Positions 20,101 through 32,100 of a stretch of 64,000 bases of DNA are shown here, piece by piece. The DNA is from Haliclystus octoradiatus (taxonomy: Eukaryota; Cnidaria; Staurozoa; Stauromedusae; Haliclystidae). The notes under the pieces were generated by a model, which was given only the letters and a program-made list of their open reading frames with translations, had not been told where the DNA came from and ran no database searches. Location of the stretch: positions 3,759,465-3,823,464 of the forward strand of contig OU744448.1 of NCBI GenBank assembly GCA_916610825.1, given 5' to 3'. Positions within the stretch are counted from its first letter, which is position 1; the number at the start of each line of letters is the position of its first letter. The translations under genes and the position numbers were made by a program.

Positions 20101-23100
20101 GTTAAAGAAAAATTGTTGTAGCTAGCTACGTTGAGCGCTGGCATAGCAAAAACTTTCCGTTCATTTATTTGACTCATTTATTTTTTCAAACCGCCATATA
20201 CCAGCATGCATTGTGGCATTGCCTATACAACTATAGCATAACTAGAAATAGAACCAATATTCTGAGCAACAATGTGGATTCTAGCCTATACAATATTTTG
20301 AGAGCTTAGCGGGTTAACAGCCATTAACTGGCCTCTACACCCAAACCTAGTTTGCCCTAAAGTATAGACGCGCAATTAAAAATGTAACATGGTCGACATA
20401 AATATCCATTTCAAAGATGTGTGTTTTCTGCTTGGCCTACTTCTTGGACTATCGATTTCAATTCTTTTTATTAATAATATTGTTGACAATTTTAATATCC
20501 CACCTGTTGAAATAGTTGCAAGTGTAGTGTCCTCAACTATATGATTTACATAACTCAGAGAACACACTATCAATAGTTCAGCCACACCTCGACTGAGGTA
20601 ACTTTATGTTAACCCTCAAACAATATACATAAAACACGTGACTAATCACGTGGCACTACAGCAAGTATTTACATAGGTATGGATATCTGCAGATGCTACG
20701 TGGTAAAATGTTTTTACTATGGCAACAATGGGCCACGTGGTAAAATTTTATTTGCTATGGCAACGATGAGCCATCATTTAAAAATATTATACTATGGCAA
20801 CGATGGGCCACGTGGTAAAATTTTTTTTACTATGGCAACAATGGGCCATGGTGTAAAATTTTTTTACAAAAAAACGCTATGGCAACGATGGGCCACCATA
20901 TACATGTTATTCACGATTTTATCTTGTATAAACAGTTGTTGTGAAAATGTTGGTTTCATTTGGCAATGGTTTGAACATGTATTATTTCGCAAATAAGTTG
21001 TAATTTGCGGAAAGACCAAAAAAATTTGATTTACAAACAGACAGCAACTTGAATATAATGATATTGCAAAGTCAAATTTCTTTATTCAAAAGTGAGTGTA
21101 AAATTATATAGAACTTATTATGGCCGGGCAACTTACTTTCAACATCGTGATTGCCAATAACGAGTTTTGACACTCCACCAGGAGATCCACCTGCAGTAGA
21201 TGTACTCAATTGTTTGTAGTTTGGTGTGACAGCAGCGGGTAGCTCTTGGTCTATGAGAACAATCCATGCATTGGTAATAGGGTTGAAAAATATGTAAGAT
21301 TTACAATCTTCGGAAACTCCATACACATTTTCCCTGGAATCTGTACCAATAACCGAACCCACCTTTCGTGACAATGCTGTAAAAAGAAGAAATACTACAA
21401 TGCGAAGCATACGAGCTGCGACATTAGGCAAGGTCTCTGTTGAGTCAATGTTGAGTCCCTTTGCAGGGATGGTACATGTGTCAGACAAGACCGATAAAAA
21501 ATATTACTGGGTTTTATAATTATACCTCGTTGCTTATATGACGTGTTGTGATTCCAATGTGTTCCAAAACATTAATTATTTATTTTTATAAAATCTTCAT
21601 TTGAATAACATTTTCTGACTAAATATAGCGATAGAAAACTACAATGAATAGATTGTAATAAGTTTAGTAGCATATATATAGTTTGTAAATACTTTTCTTC
21701 TTCCTTTTGACCTGATGAAGAACATCATGAGTATACCCCCAAAGTTGTACGCAACTGCTTATAGGTTTTTATCGCTACTTTTGTCATAAAATAATAATTT
21801 TTATTATTTATAAGTTTTTATTGTACCAAAAACTGGATAAATTAGTAGCTTTGTATCTACATGGAGATAAAATATATCCAAAATAATTCAATCTTGGTTA
21901 TTGAAGTGACTATATAAAATGAAAAACGGATTTTGAGGCTTTCATATATTCCTGTACAGATTTTTATGCTGATCCCAATAGTAGGGTTTGTTACAAATAG
22001 AATTTTTCACAAGTTTTGAGGAAACATATTAAGCTGTCAGATTATGCAAATTTGGTGCGTGTCTTCGAGAGTTGTACATAGATCAGAAACACACAACAGA
22101 ACAAGCATCCATGGAATGAATTTGTTGTTCATCCATGGAATGTATACATACAAATATAGAGCCCGTATCGTGTATCAGATGCTTTTGGTAAATGTTATAA
22201 GCAAAAAATGCCATTGTGGCCATCGTGCTTGCAACTTCGGCTGGATAACCTTACAATTTGACTTCCTTTTACAAACTTTACGGTTTCCAGCCTTAAATCT
22301 GGCATACCAATTGCTGCCGAGCTGGAATAAGAAATACAATTTTTTTAGAAATAATAATTTGAAATATGATTTCCAGAAAACCCTGCGATTTAGCCATGCT
22401 ACCAGGATTCAAAAAATCCCCATCCCCTACAGATCGATCGATCGATCATACAAGATCGATCCTTGTGTTTATATCATAATCTCAATGCTGAGTAATTAGC
22501 CCACTGCTTTTGATCTCTTTTTAATAAATAGTTTGTATCTTTCTTTTTTTTTTTCAGCTTTAGAATTGTCCATAAAAGTGCAAAGCAATGGGAATAAACA
22601 ATTTAAAAACAGTTGTTACAAGTTCATGAACAACTGGAGTGAAAATTTCATCGTTAGTTCCATGGCTGATTTTAAACATCCACAAATATGAAAACGAGTT
22701 AATTTAACATTTATAGAGCTTCATTCACAGGGGTACGAAAACTGACGGTTATAATGTATACTCACATTGCCACTTGTCTCCAAGATCTTGTGTAACGTAA
22801 CAACCTTTGCCAATATCGGACCTGAAAATTGATAAGATTAAAGATGTCGTACACGTTGTATTAACGTCATAATATTCCCCATTCAAAGAACACATCAACT
22901 TTTCGTTCTGTGTTAATATGGCGTATTTGAAGGCTTTATACAATAACACCACGTAGTTACACTAAAGGACTCCTAGTTCCTTTACATTTGCTAATTCTGT
23001 ATTCATATCAACTACACGTGGGAAATGTTGTGAGTCACGAGCCTCCGATGTTAACCTTATTTAATAAGATCTGATCACAGCCTGATCAATATGCTTGTTT

Positions 23101-26100
23101 GAAATCGATTGAATGGAACAAAATTTTCCATTGAGTTCTGTCAGCCTAGGTACCGAAAGTCTGATGTAATCTTACAGATTTAAGGAGTCTGGCTACTGTT
23201 TTATTTTGTGAATTCTCTCTGCAATAGGTTTATTTACCAGAATTATCTGATCTTATTTCATGAAGTTGATACTTACACTTGTTTTGTCTGCCCAACGCAA
23301 GCATAGACATTTTTACTACTTCCGATAGCAATTCCAAATTCATAATATTCTAAAAGAAATAATACAACTTCAATATAAAACAGTGATCAAAATGACATGA
23401 TAATTTGATCTGGCATTCTAACATGGTCTCTGGCAAAAACAAACAATACAAATGTGGATATTTTATCAGGAAGAAATAGAAATCGAGAGACAGGACATGT
23501 TGTAGATGTGTTTCTAAATTGAACAATGCGATCATCAAACGCTATAATAGGCTCTTAATAGGATTGATGTTGACTAAAAACTAATGATAACACCACATTA
23601 AACAAAATAGAAATTCTCCAACAAATTTGATCTATCCATCAAAAATGTTCATAGAAATGTATTGTTTTTATTAAATTTTATTGTGCAGCATAGTTCACCA
23701 ACAATCAAGTGAAAATACAGTTTACGAATACAACCATATTGATCCATGTGTTTAATGTTTTCGTGATGATTCTATGACTTCACAAATCATGAACATTAAA
23801 AGAATCTAAGAGCATGAAGCTCTCATGTTGATTCTCCTCATGAATTGATTTTGAAAGGTTTATAGAATAATATTTAAGAGAAACAAGGAATTAGTATTTT
23901 GGAAAGTAATGCCTTCAATGGGAACTATATGTTTCAAAAAGAAGTCAGTGACTTAAGATATATGAAACAAATATAACCTACCTTTTTTGCATCCAAATGG
24001 CATTGTTTCACCTTCTGAAATAGATTCGGATGGATCAACTGGTACTTTGACATTTGATGAACTACCAAATTTTGTTCCGTTTGGACTTTCATAACTAAGG
24101 TGAACAATCCCAGCAGCGTTGATCACTCCTCCAGCTGCAATGGGTACATCATTTCCAACTGTCATGTGCAGGTTGAATATAAGATCTTGTGTAAAGGCAA
24201 TCTCTGAAGAATACTGAAGAAATAGAAAAGGAAATAAGTAAAGTTGTATTTTCATGTGGACCTAGGCTATGGCTAAAAGGAGTAATTTGAGCGAAAATAA
24301 TGCAGGCGTATTTAATGCATTATTTATGCCTCGAAATACGCCTTCGAGATGTTATGAAACTTGAAGCGCGCTAAACAGGCATGCAAAATCAAATTTTCTG
24401 ATCAGTGAGTTTACACAAACAAATTATTGTTCTCCACGGCATGAGACAAGATATTTGATTTCGTCATGAGGCAATATGATATCGTAAGTTTATTCAAAAA
24501 TTATAAACAAAGTCGTGAAAGAAATCTTTTTATGTGATTGTTACAAGCCATGCTCAAGATAATAATCAACATACAGAAGCAATTAACATACGCTGTTCAA
24601 GAAATAACCATTGGAAATGAAAATTACAAACTTAGCTTTGCGATAATGCCGAGAAGAGTTTGCATTTAAATAACTATGAAACTTTATTTAAATACAATCA
24701 AAATGTGAATGAGAGAAGTAATAATGCTCGAATTAAATACGCCTGTATTATTTTCGCTTACAATACGCCGTTTAGCCATAGCATTATTGATAAAAATTAA
24801 AACAACATTAATTAGCTTCAACCCTTTAGATAGTACGCCCTACCTTGATAGTTAGATAATGAGATCTAACTTCTTCTGTTGCATTAGCCGGTCCCTCAAG
24901 AGTCGAAAAGGTGATGTAATGTGGATAAAATATAACAAGACCAACGCTATAAGCAAACATAGATGATTCCTCGGTATGTGAAATGATAATATTGTAAACG
25001 AATGATGTCCTGTGAAGATAAATAAATATGTTTATTATAAATATTTCTGCTAAAAACAATGCAGTAGTTCATGAACAGCTCCTGAATGTTAAATGGCTCA
25101 ATTTTCATGAACCGTCCTGATCAGATCATGAGCCTTTCATGAAAAAGTCCATAAAAATTGGGCCATTCAACATTCAGGAACTCCTTAACTATTTTCGAAA
25201 TGGTAGGCTTAATAAGAAGCTCAAACATATATCTTTCGTAATAAATGACGGTAGTATTTGCAACGTTTCGAAGGATTCGCATCGAATCCTTTCTGAAAGC
25301 TGTATTTATTCACGCAAGTGCATCATTGGCGTAGTGTTAGGGATTTGGACCTCAGTCTACATCGTCTTGGGTTTACTCCCTGGCAGAGGCACTATTGCTT
25401 TGGTGGCGTCAAGAAGGGCATCTGGCAATAGAATGCGCAAACGTTTCAAAAATACTAATTATTCAAAGTACTACTTTTGTGATAAAAACTTCAAGCTTAA
25501 CCGATTTGTGGATAAATGACAAATACAAAATAAAAAAACTACACGTAAATTGGTATGATTTTAAGATATAGAGATATAACACTAAAGGTCTACGGATGAT
25601 TGATATAGTAAATTTCTACACGTGAATAAGAGGAATGGAATTGAGTAAATTTATAGAATTAAAGATTGATATTTTTCTCCCAATCAAAAGCATTTCACAT
25701 ATCTTGCAGTCAAATTGATCACGACAGTTACAATAGAATTAAAGATTGATATTTTTCTCCCAATCAAAAGCATTTCACATATCTTGCAGTCAAATTGATC
25801 ACGACAGTTACAATTGTGACTTGTAAAATTGAATAAAATCTTGTTGATATCGTTTTGTTAAGAATATAATTACTTTAGTTAGTGTTTAATTAAAATACTT
25901 GAATTGCCATTTATTACAAATTAATATGTTTATTATGAAAATAAGATATAGGCTATAAAATATTCTCTACGAAACAATTCAAAGAATTCACATAGGGTTC
26001 ATGAACATTTCATGAACAATCAATTAAAAATTCATGAATGTTCAAAGACAAAACTTGTCATGAACTATTCATGAACTGCGTATTAATCGTGTTAACTAAT

Positions 26101-29100
26101 AGAATATTATTTGCAGATTATCGTGTGTTTTATTTGTCGCTACTAAGTATAATGAAGTCAAAATAAATAATCTTTATGAAAAAGTGAGTCACATCTCATT
26201 CATGCATGGAATATTCAATATGTTACATGGAATAATGCAAATGCAAGATGATCAAGTCAAAGTACGTAGAAATAATCCGTTCATCAAATTTTTCCAATGA
26301 GATTACAATGATTGTAGATTGAAGGCAAAAGCATAAGTTTGATTTCCTAACATTATCAAAGTAATTTCACAGAATTACGTTGGAAATAGTATGAACTTAA
26401 TTCATGGCGCCGAGGAAATTGTGAGTTTTAAATCCCCGAGGCTCCGACGTTGATGCTAGCTAAATTAATGAAAGGGATGTATAATTATATTTAGTAAACA
26501 CTCAAAATGCAGATTAAAGAAATTACATTCCAATGGGATTTTATAGAACTAAGTACGTTTATCTATTATTTTCATACAAATCTCATCTCTCTACAGCATG
26601 TTAAACGTTTTTTCCAGAATGGCAACTCATCGCGATCCAAATGTCAACCACAGCTTGACGCAAGCAGCAAGCTCTCAATCCGTTTCATAGAAATACTTGC
26701 TATTTCTGATATACCGTTATGACGTTTAAGTCCTCATCTCCGTCGATTCTTGAAAAATTTTATTATATTTAGATTCCTAAGTTTTTTACCCTAGCATCAC
26801 ATAATTTTGATAGTGTAAATTATATTCTTCTCCGATTTATCTGCTTTTTAAGTAAGAAGAGTTTGACCGCAAATATCGAAACCTTCCAGTCTGCTTCAAG
26901 CTGTGATCCCACATTCCACATAGGGAGAACAATATCAGTGCTTGGTGAATTGATAGTAAAACTTCCAAAATGGATTTTCTAAATCGTTGAAATTTTCAGC
27001 AACAAAAAATTCAGAGCTTTTGAAATTTGTCTTCCACTGCAAGTTACAGATGATATTAATTTGAAATTAAAGCACAATTCAAGTTTAAAAATAATTTAAT
27101 GGACGAGCAGACGTTTGATCAACGTTGGTCAGTTGGACATGCGTTGAATGAAAAGTCTATATGTTGCTTCTAAGTTAGTTTACGACAGAAAATCAAAGTT
27201 AACCACAGACGTTGGATTTGAGTCGGACAACAATGTTAATCAAATATTTAGTATAGTTTGATTGACATAATCTGTTGAAGAAGTGGCATTTTTGTCGGCT
27301 TGATTCGTACAAACGAGATCTCGCATAGTAGTCAAATCAGAATACAATACAATGTAGTCTCTATCGATGTAGCGTTTTCAAATCGTTCTCAAATTTGAAG
27401 TTAAAATATGTTTCTGATTAGTAACCAAAGCAATAATAATAATAATGACAATAATAATAGCCTAGATGCTTTCCCCTGAGAGATTAATCTGAAATTTCCT
27501 AATTGATCTAGTCTTATTTAGCTCCTCAAGACTTTGTTGCAAAAGCTAGATCAACATAATATAAATTTGCAATACTGAAAATGGCAAAGGAAAATCATGA
27601 TACTCTTGACATTTGATAATGAAGGCGATCATAACACTTATGAAAACATTTATTTGATATTGAATTACCCAACCTTATTGAACTGTACATGGAAATAAGC
27701 CATTTTTGTTTGTGAAATATTGAACTATTTTCGAAAGTCTGTCCAAGAAATTGCATGAAATATTTGTGAGTTTATGATGTTTTCAAAAGCTACTTTAATA
27801 AGAATTATTTATGCATTCTGTGAAATCTGAAATATTTATGCATCTGAAAAGAAGACGGCACAATAGCATTATTTCCTGATGTTAAATGATTTTTCAAATC
27901 ATCTAAGGTAATATGACTCACCCTTTGTAAAGTATAGTTTTGTCTGCGACAATAACTGCTTTAAGAACTGGTCTAGATATAATTGGTATGAATGTTGACA
28001 TCACCTGTTGACGTACAAGTACCATATTTGGATCATACATGCCAACTCCAACCCAATATTGTGAGCCATTGGTTATGTTATCATGTGGAGATAATACCAC
28101 ACAAAAATCAAAGGTAATTTTATTATCGGCATTATCTCCAGTGTTTGTGTTTGTTCCAGTACCAAAATCAATTGTAGCAATATTTTTAATTTCCGAGTTA
28201 ATCGAATCTGTTGATTGCATAATAACTGCTGCTGTGTTGTCAAGGTTCATTATATTGGAACCAACAGAAGGTACAGCTTGTTCGATTGCAAAGAGAGGTC
28301 CTCCATCAATAGTTTGTGAGACAAACTAGAATCAGAATTGGAATATAGATACATAAGATTTTATATTGATTCAAGAATTTTCTATCAACACATAGTAGTA
28401 GTATAGACAGTCACATTATAGGAATGTGCATATCCACATATAGCCAACTTAAAATATTCCTTCTATTAATAAACATTAATAACTATAATTTAAGTTTACG
28501 TCAAATTAATGTTCTATTTGTGAATCGATTAGTAAAATAGCTTGTTAATATTATGCAACAAGTAACCAACTTCAAAACCAATTTGATATTTTCAATCACC
28601 TTTTCATATCGACCATTTTGGTATGTCCCATAAAATTAAATGAAAATGTACCTTACGGATCTCTTTAAAATACACCACAAGGATAATCAATATTTTCTTC
28701 AAATACTTTTTGAGGGATTCGTAGGTGTACCAGTGAGTAGATTCTATATCTACGTCACATTATAAGCGCAAACTAACATGTCTGATTAACGACAAATATT
28801 CAGGATGATATCCATAATTCCATCACAGATAAACCCAACCCAAATATCATATTAACCAAATAATTTGTTTTGGTAAATACTATACATGAAGCAAGGATAG
28901 CACCGCAAAACTAAGAGTAAGCATTGGTGCTCATATCTTCGGTGCTCAAAAGTTAACAGCAGAACAGAAAACCAAATTTTAAGCTCACTAAACAATAACC
29001 AATTGTTAAAGATTTTCAAATGAGCCCACGAGCGTGATTTGGCACTATTGTTCATGAAAATTTGGCAATTTCACGTTCATGAACTGCCCATAAACCCGGA

Positions 29101-32100
29101 GGATAACTCTCATGCATGACATGTTAAAGAGGAAGTGCTGGCTTTTTGTGTCTGCCATGTAATATTACGTATAGGGAAGTTAGAGTTTGTAAATTTTTAG
29201 TCCTCTTTTTTGATTTTCTAATGAACTCTGAAGATAAAAATATGAAGAGATTTGAGAAGTCCATATTTTTGTAAATTCAGTGAACTTTTGCATTTAATTA
29301 TACAGGAATAAATAAATTCTTAGGTAATTTTCTTTCCTCCAATGTGGTACTCCATGAAAAGCTGGAATTAAAACCCGCGGGTTCATAACACTTAAATTGA
29401 TAATAAATTCATGACCGTTTATCAAAGGGCCTGAGTTTGCAGCACAGACGATGATGATAATGTTGATTATATGCAATAAGTACCTCAAACTTTGCACCAG
29501 ATTTAATTTTGTCGAATAATGCTGATACAGTAAAGCAAACTTTATTACCAGGTCGGATATCAGTCAATGTCTGTACAGGTGTCATTGTTAACGATGGTGT
29601 GCCAATTTTACTATCTGCATTAAGGAAGTTTGGTTTTTTATCCATCATTAGACCATTTTTATAAGTAAACTGAACATTAAATGGAACTGCTGCCAGCGGT
29701 ATTACATTTTCAACCACAACAAATAGAAACGTAGCACGAAGTGCAGGCCCTAAACAGAATATAGATTGGATGATAAATGCGTATATAATAAATTAGTAAG
29801 GGGAGGGCGAATATAGATAATTTTTTGTTGTTGTTGGATTTATCATTTTTCCACAAACCGGATAAGCTTGCAACTTTTTTTCACCGGCGTGGTTGGTTAA
29901 TTTGTTAGTATTTTGAAGCCTGTGTGCGTTTAATAGCCGGATATGCCCTTCTTGACGCCAACCTATAGTGCTCCCGACAGGGATTGAACCCGAGACCCTG
30001 CGGGCTGTGGTACAACGCCCTAACCACTACATCAAGGCCGCGTCAGTTGGATGTAGCTACCATACCTTATCCATAAAGATTACTTTAGTAACGCAGAAAC
30101 ATTTTTCAATAATTTTTGTTGTTGTTTATGAGAGATATTTTATTAATCACAACTATTCACCTGCGTAGTCCTGCCCCCCCACCTCTTCAAATTTTGTCCA
30201 AAATATCATAAATACTTTGATCAGTAGTTGATCAGTTGTGATCAGGTGTTTTGGCACTTGCTGCAAGAAGAAAGCGTAACTTCGAACATCGTAATAGAAA
30301 CAGAAATCGTCACAAACCGAAGGCTTCAAGTTTTATTGGATCAGAATTGCGTAGTCCTGCCCCCCCCACAAGAAAATCGTTAATAACTGTAACGCTATTG
30401 TTTGATAAGTCTTAAAAAGTCTCATTCATTCCGTATTTTAGAATTTCTTGTGGAGGGGGGCAGGACTACGCCAGTCCCCCACCTCACCTTGGTAAAAAGT
30501 GTGGGGGGGCTAGGGTGATGCTTAAAATGGAGTACGAAAACGTGAATGTCTTCTGGGTCTTATGTTGATCAGTTTAGTCGATGCCTGATCAGGACTGATC
30601 ACATTGTGATCAAACTTTTGATATGAAAATTTTCAAAATTGGGCTTGGTTAAAGGGGTGGGGGGGAGCAGGACTACAGTAATTTTGTACCGTGAAACGTG
30701 AATATCTCTTACATCTTCACTTGATCAGTTTAGCTATAGCCTGATCAGGACTGATCACATCGTGATCAAACTTTTGATATAAAAATTCTTCAAAATTGGG
30801 CGGGGTTAAAGGGGGTGGGGGGCTAGGACTACGGTAATTTTGTACTGTGGAACGTGAATATCTATTTGATCTTCAATTGATCAGTTTAGCTATAGCTTGA
30901 TCAGGACTGATCACCCCGTGATCGAGCTTTTGACATGAAAATTTTCGAAATTGGGCATGGCTAAGGCCTGGATTATACAGCACGCTTTCGAGCGTGCCGT
31001 GCTTTCGAGCGCGCTTTCATTTGAAGGCGCGCGCTTTTGAAAATGTCTAGTTATACAGCGAGCCGTCCTCAAAAGTTGTGTAAAAACTTCCTGTGAATTA
31101 CATGATGACGTGTAAGAAAATATCTCATAACACTTTTGATTGACAAGTATACGCTTTTCGTGAAATAAATTTATTGCTTCAAAAAGTGATTTTTATCACA
31201 ATTCGCCATCAAATAGTTGTGATTATCGTACAATGATAGTTTTTTAACCTACCATGGTCCTACAAATACAAGACAGTGGCTTATATCTAATCTGCAGAGC
31301 ATATATATATAACCTTGTCTAATTAATACTATTTGAAAGTTTTCTCCTCTTCAATTGAGAAGTACAGATGCTCTGAGTAGTTTCCCTATTATTATTTTGT
31401 GGATTTCGATTATAATTCGAAAGAAAATCAATGTTTATTCATATGTTTATTTGCAAAATGGAACTGTATCTAGGCAACGGCCGAGAAAAAGAGGCTAGAC
31501 ATTTCTTTCTCGACATCAACCCCCGGTTTTTACCAAATATGGTAAGAGGAATCCCTGGAATGTCAAAATGAAAGTTCGCCTTCAAGTGAAAGCACGCTCT
31601 TCCTATGCGAGCTTTCGATTTGGAGCGCGCCGTGCTAATGACAGCGAGCCGTGTCAAGTTAGACGGGCGCGCCGACAGCGAGCCAACTTTCAATTTACTG
31701 TAAACGAAAGCACGGCACGCTCGAAAGCGCGCTGTATAATCCAGGCCTAAGTGGGGTGGGGGCCAGGACTACGCTATAAATTGAGCCTAAAACGCAAATA
31801 TTTCGTTGATCGTAATTTGATCAGCAATATATATGCCTGATCAGTACTAACGACAGCGTGATCACAGTTTTGATATATAAATTTTCAAATTTGGTGAGGT
31901 GGGGGGGCTGGCGTAGTCCTGGCCCTCCATAGGAAAATCGTTAATAACTGTAACGCTTTTGTTTGATTAGTCTTAAAAACACTAGCCTGCGTCCAGACTA
32001 AAACGTTTCTGATGGAAAGTGTAAAGTCTGCGTAGCCGACCGAACAAAGCTGTTTTTCTGACACTGTACTAGACTGGTGCCGCCTTATAAAAACCAAGCT

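Noticed and set aside
20389-20541. Short plus-strand frame with a hydrophobic segment (FLLGLLLGLSISILF)
   Set aside because: Only about 50 codons inside the foldback element; no splice or homology support, though a membrane-like stretch is visible.
22044-22499. 151-codon plus-strand ORF in intron 12
   Set aside because: No recognisable domain, lies antisense inside an intron, and such lengths occur by chance at this scale.
29968-30045. Functional tRNA gene
   Set aside because: A and B boxes are present but the acceptor stem does not pair and the unit continues into a SINE body and tail.
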